Below, piece after piece: positions 7,731 through 18,000 of a DNA stretch of 64,000 bases (position 1 is its first letter; each line of letters starts with the position of its first letter). The translations under genes were made by a program, and so were the position numbers. Under the pieces are notes generated by a model that ran no database searches, had not been told where the DNA came from, and was given only the letters and a program-made list of their open reading frames with translations. Origin of the DNA: Rhizobium sp. BT03 (GTDB taxonomy: Bacteria; Pseudomonadota; Alphaproteobacteria; Rhizobiales; Rhizobiaceae); NCBI RefSeq assembly GCF_030053155.1, contig NZ_CP125640.1, positions 4,190,001-4,254,000 of the forward strand. Reading direction: 5' to 3'.

Positions 7731-9674
7731 ATGCTGAGTGAATCCGTATTCGATGCGTTTACGCGCAGTTACGAAGCGCGCCGCGAAACCGACCTGTCGG
7801 TGCAGGAATATCTCGATCTCTGCAAAAAGGACCCGATCGCCTATGCCAATGCGACCGAGCGCCTGCTCGCCGCCATAGGCGAGCCGCAGATGGTCGACAC
7901 CGCCAGGGACGCGCGCCTCGGCCGGATCTTCATGAACAGGACCATCCGGATCTATCCTGCCTTTGCCGGCTTCCATGGCATGGAGGAAACGATCGAGCGC
8001 ATCGTTTCCTTCTTCCGGCATGCCGCGCAGGGGCTGGAGGAGCGTAAGCAGATCCTCTATCTCCTCGGCCCGGTCGGCGGCGGCAAGTCGTCCTTGGCGG
8101 AGCGGCTGAAGCTCTTGATGGAGGTTCATCCGATCTATGTCTTGAAGGCGGGCGACGAGATCAGCCCTGTTTTCGAAAGCCCGCTCAATCTCTTCGATCC
8201 GGAGACGATGGGGTCGCTCCTGCAGGAGCAATATGGCATTCCCGCGCGGCGTCTGAACGGGTTGATGAGCCCGTGGTGCCTGAAGCGCCTCGACGACTTC
8301 GGCGGCGACATTTCCCGCTTCCGTGTGATCAGGATACAGCCTTCGCGGTTGCGCCAGATCGCCATCGCCAAGACCGAGCCCGGTGACGAGAACAATCAGG
8401 ATATTTCGTCGCTGGTCGGCAAGGTCGATATCCGCAAGCTCGAAACCTATTCCCAGAACGATCCTGATGCCTACAGCTATTCGGGCGGGCTCAACCGCGC
8501 CAATCAGGGCGTGCTTGAATTCGTCGAAATGTTCAAGGCGCCGATCAAGATGCTGCATCCGCTGCTGACGGCGACGCAGGAGGGCAACTATATCGGCTCC
8601 GAGAATATCGGCGCCATACCCTTCTCGGGCATCGTGCTGGCGCATTCGAACGAAGCGGAGTGGCAGACCTTCAAGGCCAACAAGAACAACGAGGCCTTCA
8701 TCGACCGCATCTGCGTGATCAAGGTGCCCTATTGCCTGCGCGTGACGGAAGAGCAGAAGATCTACGAAAAGCTGATCGAGGGATCGGAGCTTGCGGATAC
8801 GCCCTGCGCCCCGGCAACGCTCGAAATGCTTGCCCGCTTCTCGGTGCTGTCCCGTCTGCGCAAGCATGAGAACTCGACGTTCTTCTCGAAGATGCGCACC
8901 TATGACGGCGAGAGCCTCAAGGAGACCGATCCGCGCGCCCGCAGTGTCCAGGAATACCGGGATGCCGCCGGCATCGACGAGGGCATGGATGGAATATCGA
9001 CCCGCTTCGCCTTCAAAGTGCTCGCTTCGACCTTCAATCACGATACCACCGACATCGGCGCCGATCCGGTTCATCTGATGTATGTGCTGGAACAGGCGAT
9101 CCGCCGCGAGCAGTTTTCCGACGATGTCGAGAAGCGCTATCTGGAGTTCATCAAGGCCGATCTTGCGCCTCGTTACGCAGAGTTCATTGGCAATGAGATT
9201 CAGAAGGCTTATCTTGAGTCCTATGCGGATTACGGGCAGAACCTGTTCGACCGCTACGTTGATTATGCCGATGCATGGATCGAAGACGTTGACTTCAAGG
9301 ATCCCGATACCGGCCAGCTTCTCGACCGCGAGCTCCTCAATCAGGAACTGACGAAGATCGAAAAGCCGGCGGGCATTGCCAATCCGAAGGATTTCCGCAA
9401 CGAAATCGTCAAGTTTTCGTTGCGGTCGCGGGCAGCCAACGGCGGAAAAAATCCGTCATGGACGAGTTACGAGAAAATCCGGGAAGTGATCGAAAAGCGA
9501 ATGTTTTCGCAGGTCGAGGATCTTCTGCCGGTCATTTCCTTCGGATCGAAGAAGGATTCGGAAACAGAGAAGAAGCATAGCGAATTCGTCTCGCGCATGG
9601 CCGCGCGAGGTTACACGGAGCGGCAGGTTCGGCGCCTTGTCGAATGGTACATGCGCGTCAAACAGGCAAGTTAA
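7731..9674 (+). CDS. prkA: PrkA family serine protein kinase
   Basis: A 647-residue homologue of PrkA (YeaG of E. coli, about 644 residues), a cytoplasmic AAA+/kinase-like protein linked to stationary phase, nitrogen starvation and, in Bacillus, sporulation. An N-terminal AAA-type domain has Walker A GPVGGGKSS near residues 113-121 and a sensor-like segment GIVLAHSNEAEWQTF. The C-terminal PrkA domain follows (PRYAEFIGNEIQKAYLESY). The start ATG at 7731 is preceded by TGGAGGTCCC; in-frame codons further upstream are unlikely starts. It is the first gene of a three-gene operon with the yeaH-like and spoVR-like genes (12-base gap, then 4-base overlap). Confidence 0.95.
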   Translation: MLSESVFDAFTRSYEARRETDLSVQEYLDLCKKDPIAYANATERLLAAIGEPQMVDTARDARLGRIFMNRTIRIYPAFAGFHGMEETIERIVSFFRHAAQGLEERKQILYLLGPVGGGKSSLAERLKLLMEVHPIYVLKAGDEISPVFESPLNLFDPETMGSLLQEQYGIPARRLNGLMSPWCLKRLDDFGGDISRFRVIRIQPSRLRQIAIAKTEPGDENNQDISSLVGKVDIRKLETYSQNDPDAYSYSGGLNRANQGVLEFVEMFKAPIKMLHPLLTATQEGNYIGSENIGAIPFSGIVLAHSNEAEWQTFKANKNNEAFIDRICVIKVPYCLRVTEEQKIYEKLIEGSELADTPCAPATLEMLARFSVLSRLRKHENSTFFSKMRTYDGESLKETDPRARSVQEYRDAAGIDEGMDGISTRFAFKVLASTFNHDTTDIGADPVHLMYVLEQAIRREQFSDDVEKRYLEFIKADLAPRYAEFIGNEIQKAYLESYADYGQNLFDRYVDYADAWIEDVDFKDPDTGQLLDRELLNQELTKIEKPAGIANPKDFRNEIVKFSLRSRAANGGKNPSWTSYEKIREVIEKRMFSQVEDLLPVISFGSKKDSETEKKHSEFVSRMAARGYTERQVRRLVEWYMRVKQAS

Positions 9675-9686
9675 TGCGGAGCCATT

Positions 9687-10961
9687 ATGCACATTGTCGA
9701 CCGGCGGTTAAATCCGCGCGGTAAAAGTCTGGAAAATCGGCAGCGGTTCCTTCGACGCATGAAGGGCGCCGTGCAGCAGGCGGTGAAACGTTCTCTGCAA
9801 AACCGAAACATTCGGGATGTGCTCGACGGCGGGGAGATCAGCCTGCCGATCGATGGAATGGCCGAACCGAGCCTGCGCAGAGGTGAGGGCGGCATCAGTG
9901 ATCACATCCTGCCGGGCAACAGGGCCTTCGTCGAAGGAGACATCCTGCCACGCCCGCCAAGCGGCAGAGGCGGAAAACCAAAGGATGCCGGCGAGGGTGA
10001 CGGCGAGGACGGCTTCCGTTTCGTGCTGACGCGCGAGGAATTCCTCGACGTGTTCCTGGACGATCTGGAACTGCCCGACCTTGCCAAGCGGCGCCTGGCC
10101 GAAACCGAAGAGGAAACGCCGTTCCGGGCCGGCTATTCCGTATCCGGATCGCCGTCCAACATTGCCGTCGGCCGCACGACGCGGCTGGCGATGATGCGTC
10201 GCGTCGCGCTTCACCGCCCGCGCCGCGAAGAGATCGAAGCCCTGCAGCGGCAGATCGACGAATGCGAAGACGACGAGAGCCGGCTGGCGCTCGAGGCGAA
10301 ACTCAAATCCCTGACGGAAAAAAGCCGGCGCATCCCCTATATCGATCCGCTCGACGTGCGTTACCGCCGTTTCGAAAACGAGCCGAAGCCCGTGGCCAAG
10401 GCCGTGATGTTCTGCCTGATGGACGTCTCCGGCTCGATGTCGGAACATATGAAGGACCTTGCGAAACGGTTCTACCTGCTGCTCTACCTTTTCCTGTCGA
10501 AGCGCTACAAAAAGGTTGAGATCGTCTTCATCCGCCATACCGACAGGGCTGAGGAAGTCGACGAGGAAACCTTCTTCTACGGCCCGGCGACCGGCGGCAC
10601 GCTGGTTTCCAGCGCCCTTGCGGCTATGCGCGGGATCATAGCGGCGCGTTTCGATCCGGCGGAGTGGAACATCTATGGCGCCCAGGCCTCGGACGGTGAC
10701 AATGCCCATTCGGACGGAAACCTGAGCGGACAGCTGCTGCGCGAGATTTTGCCGCTGTGCCAGTACTTCGCCTATATCGAGGTTGGCGAAGAAGGCGGCG
10801 ACTCGTCGGTATCGCGTTCACCGCTGTGGATGCTCTATGACGGGATCCGCTCCGAGCTGCTGCCGCTTTCGATGCGCAAGGTCTGCCGGCGAAACGAAAT
10901 ATTCCCGGTTTTCCATGATCTCTTCCAGAAACGTGACGCACAGTCGAGGGTGACGCCATGA
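9687..10961 (+). CDS. YeaH/YhbH family protein (DUF444)
   Basis: A 424-residue DUF444 protein, matching E. coli YeaH (427). The N-terminal half is basic and disordered (MHIVDRRLNPRGKSLENRQR; GEGGISDHILPGN). The C-terminal half is von Willebrand A-like, with a MIDAS-type motif LMDVSGSMSEH (Asp246, Ser248, Ser250). In other bacteria the prkA-yeaH-spoVR genes are nearly always adjacent and co-regulated, and PrkA/YeaG and YeaH act together in starvation survival. YeaH is thought to be a partner or substrate of the kinase, but its biochemical role is unproven. The last 4 bases overlap the start of the next gene. Confidence 0.93.
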   Translation: MHIVDRRLNPRGKSLENRQRFLRRMKGAVQQAVKRSLQNRNIRDVLDGGEISLPIDGMAEPSLRRGEGGISDHILPGNRAFVEGDILPRPPSGRGGKPKDAGEGDGEDGFRFVLTREEFLDVFLDDLELPDLAKRRLAETEEETPFRAGYSVSGSPSNIAVGRTTRLAMMRRVALHRPRREEIEALQRQIDECEDDESRLALEAKLKSLTEKSRRIPYIDPLDVRYRRFENEPKPVAKAVMFCLMDVSGSMSEHMKDLAKRFYLLLYLFLSKRYKKVEIVFIRHTDRAEEVDEETFFYGPATGGTLVSSALAAMRGIIAARFDPAEWNIYGAQASDGDNAHSDGNLSGQLLREILPLCQYFAYIEVGEEGGDSSVSRSPLWMLYDGIRSELLPLSMRKVCRRNEIFPVFHDLFQKRDAQSRVTP

Positions 10962-12508
10962 CTATGACGATGAGGCCCAGAGAACGGCTGTTGTTCGAGG
11001 GGGCCGACTGGGATTTTTCAACACTCCAGCGCATCCACGACGCCTGCGAGGACATCGCGCTTAACGAGCTTGGCCTCGACGTCTATCCGAACCAGATCGA
11101 AGTCATCACCTCGGAGCAGATGCTAGATGCCTATTCCTCGACCGGCATGCCGCTCTTTTACCGCCATTGGTCCTTCGGCAAACACTTCGCGCATCACGAA
11201 GCCTTCTACCGCCGCGGCATGCGCGACCTCGCCTATGAGATCGTCATCAACAGCTCTCCCTGCATCTCCTACCTGATGGAAGAGAATACGGCGACGATGC
11301 AGACGCTCGTCACCGCGCATGCGGCCTTCGGCCACAACCACTTCTTCAAGAACAATTACCTTTTCAAACTCTGGACCGATGCAGAGGGCATCCTCGATTA
11401 CCTCGATTTCGCCAAGGGTTATATCACCCGCTGCGAAGAGCGTTACGGCGAGACCGCCGTCGAGCGGACGCTGGATGCGGCGCATGCGCTGATGTCGCAC
11501 GGGGTGCATCGTTATGCGGGCAAGACCACCATCGACCTTCGCCAAGAGGAGAAACGGCAGCAGGAGCGCCGCGCCCACGAGGAGCAGATGTTCAACGATC
11601 TGTGGCGCACGGTTCCCGTCGGCAAGGCCAAAAAGACGAACGACGGCGGCCTGGAAAAGCGCCGCGCCGCACTTGGCCTTCCGCAGGACAACATCCTTTA
11701 TTTTCTCGAAAAAACCGCGCCGCGGCTGCAGCCATGGCAGCGCGAGATCATTCGCATCGTCCGCCATGTCGCCCAATATTTCCATCCCCAGCGGCAGACC
11801 AAGGTGATGAACGAGGGAACCGCCACCTTCGTCCATTACCAGATCATGAACCGGCTTCACGAGCGGGGGCAGATCAGCGATGGAAACTTCCTCGAATTCT
11901 TGAAGTCGCACTCCAATGTCGTGTTCCAGCCGAGCTACGACGACCGCCGGTTCTCGGGCTTCAACCCCTATGCGCTCGGCTTTGCGATGATGCAGGATAT
12001 CGAGAGGATCGTGACGAAGCCGACGGAAGAAGACCGCGCATGGTTTCCCGATATCGCCGGACGGGGCGATGCGATGGCGATCCTGCGCGACATCTGGGCC
12101 AATTACCGGGACGAGAGTTTCATCAGCCAATTCCTCAGCCCGAACCTGATCCGCCAGTTGCGGCTGTTCCATCTCTACGATGATCCGGAACAGACCGAAG
12201 GCATTCTGGTTTCGGCGATCCACAATGAGCGCGGATACCTGCGCATCCGCCGCCAGCTTTCCCGCGAATACGATATCGGCTGGACCGATCCGGCAATCGA
12301 TATCGTCGATGTCGACCTCGCCGGCGACCGCCGCCTGCTGCTGCAGCATATTATGATGAATGGCAGCTATCTTCAGGAAGCCGACACGAGGCTTGTGCTG
12401 CAGCATCTTGCCGATCTCTGGGGCTACGACGTGTTGCTTCAGGAAATCGATGGTTCGAATACCGTGGCGAGAGAGCACACGGCGAGCCCCCGCAAGATCG
12501 TTCAATGA
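10958..12508 (+). CDS. SpoVR family protein
   Basis: A 516-residue SpoVR/YcgB protein (E. coli YcgB about 510). Family signatures visible: MPLFYRHWSFGKHF near residue 65, YEIVINSSPCISYLMEENT, AHAAFGHNHFFKNN, and a C-terminal segment with FVHYQIMNRLHERGQISDG and NPYALGFAMMQDIERI. SpoVR is needed for spore cortex formation in Bacillus, but the family is widespread in non-sporulating bacteria, always near prkA and yeaH; the molecular function is unknown. The start overlaps the yeaH-like stop (ATGA type), indicating translational coupling. An imperfect 13-bp hairpin at 12536-12570 follows, without a T tract. Confidence 0.94.
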   Translation: MTMTMRPRERLLFEGADWDFSTLQRIHDACEDIALNELGLDVYPNQIEVITSEQMLDAYSSTGMPLFYRHWSFGKHFAHHEAFYRRGMRDLAYEIVINSSPCISYLMEENTATMQTLVTAHAAFGHNHFFKNNYLFKLWTDAEGILDYLDFAKGYITRCEERYGETAVERTLDAAHALMSHGVHRYAGKTTIDLRQEEKRQQERRAHEEQMFNDLWRTVPVGKAKKTNDGGLEKRRAALGLPQDNILYFLEKTAPRLQPWQREIIRIVRHVAQYFHPQRQTKVMNEGTATFVHYQIMNRLHERGQISDGNFLEFLKSHSNVVFQPSYDDRRFSGFNPYALGFAMMQDIERIVTKPTEEDRAWFPDIAGRGDAMAILRDIWANYRDESFISQFLSPNLIRQLRLFHLYDDPEQTEGILVSAIHNERGYLRIRRQLSREYDIGWTDPAIDIVDVDLAGDRRLLLQHIMMNGSYLQEADTRLVLQHLADLWGYDVLLQEIDGSNTVAREHTASPRKIVQ

Positions 12509-12676
12509 TCGTCGCTATGTCTCCGAGCCGCATTTGTTGCCGTCGATAGTGTGCAATTATCGATGGCAACGAAGACAAAGGCTTAGTAACCTGCCGCCGC
12601 TGCAATCGCCCATCACTCACCCGCATTCACGTTTGCAGCGAGCGTCCGGGAGCGAATAGCGCGGAGACAAGAGATT

Positions 12677-13576
12677 ATGAGTGAAACGCGGCGCAAGCTG
12701 ACGACGATCTTCTGTGCTGACGTGCAGGACTATACCCGGCTGATGGGGACTGACGAGGAGGGGACGCTTGCGGCGCTGAAGCGCTGCCGGGAGGCGATGG
12801 GGCGCCTGATCGAAAGCCATGGCGGCCGCGTCATCAATACCTGGGGCGATGGGCTGATCGCCGATTTCCCGAGCGTGGTCGAGGCGGTGCGCGCGGCCGT
12901 CGACACCCAGAACGAACTGGCCGGTTTCAATGCCCGCCGCCCGGAAGACGGCCGCATGCTGTTCCGCATCGGCATCAATCTCGGCGATGTGATCGTCGAA
13001 GGCGACGACATCTACGGCGACGGCGTCAACATCGCCGCGCGGCTGCAGGCCTCGGCTTCGGCCGGCGGCATCGTCATATCGAGCACCGTCTACGATCAGG
13101 TCCGCAACAAGGTCGCTGTCGGTTTCGAGTTTCTCGGGCCGCTGATGGTGAAGAACGTCGATGAAGGCGTGCCGAGCTATGCGGTAAAGATCGGCGATGA
13201 GGCGCCGCCTCCCCAACGACCAAGCCCCTCGCGGCCGCAGCCGGCGGCTGAGATCGCCGAAGCAAGACCCGCGCCTGCCGGACGCAGGCTGTTCGCTGTG
13301 CTCGGCGTCATCGCGGCTGTGCTGATCGGTATCAATCTTCTATCGTGGCAGGGCGTTTTCTGGGCGCGCTTTCCGGTGCTTGCGCTCGCCGTCGTCGCCG
13401 CCTTCGCCTGGAATCGCAGCCAGATCCTGTTCAACCGGAAGGCCACCTCGCTGGCGATCGTGGCGCTCGGCATGGTCGGCATCAACCTCTTCACCTGGAC
13501 GGGGCAGTTCTGGGCGGTGTGGCCGATACTGGGGATTGCGGCCGTCATGGGCTTGCGATGGTCGATGCGCCGGTAA
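12677..13576 (+). CDS. Class III adenylate/guanylate cyclase, membrane-anchored
   Basis: A 299-residue protein. Residues about 5-165 form a class III nucleotidyl cyclase domain: metal-binding Asp in TIFCADVQDYTRLM, the second Asp in NTWGDGLIADFP, and the transition-state region GDDIYGDGVNIAARL. After a Pro-rich linker, the C-terminal 90 residues contain hydrophobic segments (LFAVLGVIAAVLIGINLLSW and two or three further helices). This gives an N-terminal cytosolic catalytic domain with a C-terminal membrane part, a common rhizobial layout. Most such enzymes make cAMP from ATP. GGAG lies 12 bases before the ATG. Rhizobia typically carry many paralogues; the signal sensed here is unknown. Confidence 0.9.
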   Translation: MSETRRKLTTIFCADVQDYTRLMGTDEEGTLAALKRCREAMGRLIESHGGRVINTWGDGLIADFPSVVEAVRAAVDTQNELAGFNARRPEDGRMLFRIGINLGDVIVEGDDIYGDGVNIAARLQASASAGGIVISSTVYDQVRNKVAVGFEFLGPLMVKNVDEGVPSYAVKIGDEAPPPQRPSPSRPQPAAEIAEARPAPAGRRLFAVLGVIAAVLIGINLLSWQGVFWARFPVLALAVVAAFAWNRSQILFNRKATSLAIVALGMVGINLFTWTGQFWAVWPILGIAAVMGLRWSMRR

Positions 13577-13816
13577 ATCGACGATCCCGGCTGGTTTTTT
13601 CAGGGGCGTCGAAGACGTTTGCGAGGTTCGCTCAAGCAAAAGTGAGCGGTCGGGTTATTCCCATTCTTTGCTGATATTACAAATCGGTAATGCCGGCTGC
13701 TTATGCTTGCCGGTAAACTGTAAACGCGCGATATTGTCGCATCAGACGGGATGTTGATCCCGCGGCGCCTCTTTCGACCGACCCTGGTCCAACCTCGAGT
13801 CCCTCTGGAGACGTGA

Positions 13817-15040
13817 ATGGCCTTTTGGAAGCAGTTGATACTTTCTCTCATCGTCATTGTTGCCGGCTTTGCCGCGTGGGTTTTCTTTGTGCCCGGCGCC
13901 GGCGAAATGATGCGCGATGCAGGTATTCCAGAGAACCTCGTTTCCAGGATCGCGCCGAAGGCTGAGGAGACGGGGGATACCCGGGCGCAAGGCCAGCAGC
14001 GTGGCGAGGGGCAGGGAGAGGGCCAAGGACAGGGCCAGGGACAGGGACAGAACCGCCGCAATGGCGGTGGGCGCAACGGCGCCATTCTTGTCGCGACGCA
14101 GGCCGTCGTCCAGGGCGTCGTCAACGACCGGCTGAACGCCATCGGCACCGGTGACGCGATCCGCTCGGTCGCGGTCACGCCGCAGGCCTCGGGTACGATC
14201 CGCGAAATCCTCATCAAGTCGGGCGACAGGGTGAAGGCCGGCCAGGTGCTGGCCAAGCTCGACAGCGAGGAGCAGGTGATCGCCCGCGGCCAGGCCGATG
14301 TGGCGGTCAAGGCGGCCGTCGAGAAATCCAATCTCTATCACAACATCAAATCCAGCGTGTCGCGCATGGATGTCTTCGATTCCGAAATCGCCGAGCAGGG
14401 CGCGCGGCTGCAGTTGCAGGCCGCCGAGCTCAATCTCGCACGGCGCAACATTATTGCGCCGATCGACGGCATCGTCGGCATCGTGCCGGTCAATATCGGC
14501 GATAACGTCACGACGAGCATCCCGATCGTCACGCTCGACGACCGTTCGGAAATCCTCGTCGACTTCTGGGTGCCTGAGCGCTTCTCCAACACGGTGTCGG
14601 TCGGTCAGCCGGTGGAGGCGATGTCGGTCGCCAAGCCGGGACAGATGTTTACCGGCGTGGTCGAGGCCGTCGACAACCGCATCGACGCGGCAAGCCGTAC
14701 GCTTCGATTGCGGGCCCGCATCGACAACTCTTCCGACGAGCTGCGCGCCGGCATGTCCTTCAGCGTCAGCATGAAATTCCCCGGTGATAAATATCCGGCC
14801 GTCGATCCGCAGTCAGTGCAGTGGGATTCGCAAGGGTCCTTCGTCTGGCTGGTGACCGACGACAAGTCGCATAAGGTGCGGGTCAGCGTCGTGCAGCGCA
14901 ACCCGGATTTTGTGCTCGTCAAAGCCGACCTCAAGGACGGCGACAAGATCGTGACGCAGGGCCTGCAGCGCGTGCGTGAGGGCGGGGCGGTGCGGGTTTC
15001 AGCCGATGTCGCCGCGAATGCGGAGGTCGCCACGCAATGA
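13817..15040 (+). CDS. RND efflux periplasmic adaptor (membrane fusion) subunit
   Basis: A 407-residue HlyD/AcrA-type adaptor. An uncleaved N-terminal membrane anchor (residues about 6-25) is followed by a Gln/Gly-rich low-complexity linker of about 25 residues made of GQ repeats. The biotinyl-lipoyl-like half-motifs follow (GTIREILIKSGDRVKAGQVLAKLD and later ARRNIIAPIDGIVGIV), with the alpha-hairpin between them, then the beta-barrel (LDDRSEILVDFWVPE) and membrane-proximal domains. It links the inner-membrane pump to an outer-membrane channel. GGAG lies upstream of the ATG, and its stop overlaps the start of the permease gene by 4 bases. No TolC-like gene is adjacent. Confidence 0.93.
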   Translation: MAFWKQLILSLIVIVAGFAAWVFFVPGAGEMMRDAGIPENLVSRIAPKAEETGDTRAQGQQRGEGQGEGQGQGQGQGQNRRNGGGRNGAILVATQAVVQGVVNDRLNAIGTGDAIRSVAVTPQASGTIREILIKSGDRVKAGQVLAKLDSEEQVIARGQADVAVKAAVEKSNLYHNIKSSVSRMDVFDSEIAEQGARLQLQAAELNLARRNIIAPIDGIVGIVPVNIGDNVTTSIPIVTLDDRSEILVDFWVPERFSNTVSVGQPVEAMSVAKPGQMFTGVVEAVDNRIDAASRTLRLRARIDNSSDELRAGMSFSVSMKFPGDKYPAVDPQSVQWDSQGSFVWLVTDDKSHKVRVSVVQRNPDFVLVKADLKDGDKIVTQGLQRVREGGAVRVSADVAANAEVATQ

Positions 15041-18000
15041 ATGTGACCGAGATTCATCAGGACAGGACCTCGGGCAAGCAGAGCTTCACCGCGCTTTTCG
15101 TTCGCCGGCCGATCCTGGCGCTGGTGTTCAACACGCTGATGGTGGTCGCCGGCCTTGCGGCTTATGTCGGCGTCGAGGTGCGTGAACTGCCGGATGTCGA
15201 CCGTCCCGTCGTCACCGTGCGCACCACTTTCGACGGCGCATCGCCGCAGACGATCGACCAGGAACTGACCAAGGTGATCGAGGGCGCGGTTGCGCGCGTC
15301 AGCGGGCTGAAATCGATCTCCTCGACTTCTTCCTTCGGCCAGAGCCGGGTGACGCTCGAATTCTCGGATACGATCGATCTCGCTGTCGCCGCCAACGACG
15401 TGCGCGACGCGATCGGCCGCATCACCCAGAACCTGCCCGATGAAGCGGATGCGCCGCAGATCGTCAAGGCGGATTCGGATTCCTCGGCGATCATGCGCCT
15501 TGCCGTCACCTCCACCAATCTCAACATGGACGACCTGACGCAGCTCGTCGAAAACGAGGTGATCGATCGCCTCGCCTCCGTCGACGGCGTCGCCGACGTC
15601 GAGGAATATGGCGACCAGGAGAAGGTCTTCCGCGTCGATGTCGATCAGGGGGCGCTGGCGAGCCGCGGACTGACCATCGGCGATCTGACCAAGGCGCTCG
15701 ACAATGCCGCCCTCGACGTGCCGGCGGGATCGCTGAAGAGCAATACGCAGGATATCGTGGTGCGCGCCACCGCCAACCTGCAGACGCCGGCGGATTTTTC
15801 CAACGTCATGCTGCAAGACCGCGTCCGGCTCGGTGACGTCGCGACGGTGACGCTCGGCCCACGCGACGGCGAAACGGCGCTGCGCTCGAACGGCAAGCCG
15901 GGCATCGGCCTCGGCATCATCCGCCAGGCGCAATCCAACACGCTGAATATCTCGACCGGCATCAAGGCCGCCGTCGAGCAATTGTCGAAGACGCTGCCCG
16001 AGGGCACGACGATCGCGATCACCAGCGACGACGCCGTCTTCATCCAGGGCGCGATCCACGAGGTGGTGCTGGCGCTGGTGCTCGCTGCCGTCATCGTCAC
16101 CGCCGTCATCTATCTCTTCCTGCGCGACTGGCGGGCGACGCTGATCCCGGCGGTCAGCATGCCGGTGGCGCTGATCGGCACGCTGGCTGCGATCTATATG
16201 GTCGGCTTCTCGATCAACATCCTGACGCTGCTGGCGATCGTGCTGGCGACCGGCCTCGTCGTCGACGACGCGATCGTGGTGCTTGAAAATATCGTGCGGC
16301 GGCGTGCCGAAGGCATGGGGCCGCGAGCGGCCGCCGTGCTTGGAACGCGCGAGGTGTTCTTCGCGGTTGTCGCCACGACCGCGACGCTTGCGGCCGTGTT
16401 CATCCCGCTTTCCTTCCTTCCGGGACAGGTCGGCGGCCTCTTCCGTGAATTCGGCTTCGTGCTCGCGTTCTCCGTCGGCCTGTCGTCGATCGTGGCGCTG
16501 ACGCTCTGCCCGATGCTGGCCTCGCGCATGCTGACGAAGCCGATGATCGAAGATCACGGCGCGCTCGGCCGTCTGGGCGGGGCGCTCGCCCGGCTCTACA
16601 AATGGGCGCTGCACGGCTGCCTCAACGCCCCCTTCGTCGTCCTCCTGTTCTCGGTGATCTTTGCCGGCGCGGCACTCGTCGCCTTCTCGAGCGTCAGAAG
16701 CGAACTGACGCCGGAAGAGGACCGGTCGATGGTGATGATGCGGCTGACGACGCCGCAGGGATCAAGCCTCGAATACACCCGCGACAAGATGCAGCTCGTC
16801 GAGGAAAATCTGCAGCCGCTCGTCGACAGCGGCGACATCCGCAACGTCTTCTCGATCTCCGGCCAGGGCGGTTCGCTGAATAGCGGCTTCATGGTGCTGA
16901 CGCTTGCGCCCTGGGGAGAGCGCCACAGGACGCAGGCGGAGATCGTGGGCGACATCAATCAGGCGGCAGCAAGGGTGCCGGCACTGCGCGGCAATGCCAT
17001 CTCCTCCAACAGCCTGCGCATCCGCGGCGCCGGCAGCGGCGTGCAGATGGCGCTGATCGGCAACGATCATGAGGCGCTGACGGCGGCGGCGGCCAAGCTG
17101 GTCCAGGCACTCGACGCCACCGGCCGGTACGATACGCCGCGCCTGACCAACGAGCCCAGCCAGGCGCAGGTGTCGGTGGCGATCGACCGCGAGCGTGCCT
17201 CGGATCTCGGCATCGACATAACGGGGCTTTCGACGGCGATCCAGTCGCTGCTCGAAGGGCGCTCGGTGGTCGACGTCTTTGTCGACGGCGAGTCCTATCC
17301 CGTGCTTCTGACCTCGACGACGCGGCCGATCGACGATCCGACCGACCTCGAAAACGTGTTCCTGAAAACCGGCGACGGCAAGATCGTGCCGATGTCGGTT
17401 ATTGCCACGATGAAGGAAGGTTCGGTCGCGCCGCAGCTGAACCGCGAACAGCAGCTCGCCTCCGTCGCGATCACCGCCGGCCTGAAGGGCGGCATGTCGC
17501 TCGGCGACGCGGTCAAGCAGGTGACGGAGCTTGCGCAGCCGCTGCTGCCGGCCGGCGCACGCCTGCTGCCGCTTGCCGAAGCCGCGACGCTGGAGGAGAA
17601 TTCGAGCGGCATGGCGCTGACCTTCGGCTTTGCCATCGTCATCATCTTCCTGGTGCTGGCGGCGCAGTTCGAAAGCGTGCTGTCCTCGCTGATCATCATG
17701 TCGACGGTGCCGCTCGGCCTTGCCTGCGCCGTCTTTGCGCTCATCATCACCGGCTCCAGCCTCAATATCTACAGCCAGATCGGACTGGTGCTGTTGGTCG
17801 GCGTCATGGCGAAGAACGGCATTCTGATCGTCGAATTCGCCAATCAGCTGCGCGACCGGGGCGAGGACGTGCGCTCGTCGATCGAAAAGGCCTGCGCCTT
17901 GCGCCTTCGCCCTGTCATGATGACGATGATCGCCACCATCCTTGGCGGCGTGCCGCTGGTCTTTGCCCATGGCGCCGGCGCCGAAGCGCGCGTCGCGCTC

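Noticed and set aside
13577..13816. Gap between cyclase and efflux operon examined for an RNA gene or regulator
   Set aside because: I found no convincing hairpin with T tract, tRNA-like fold or ORF there.
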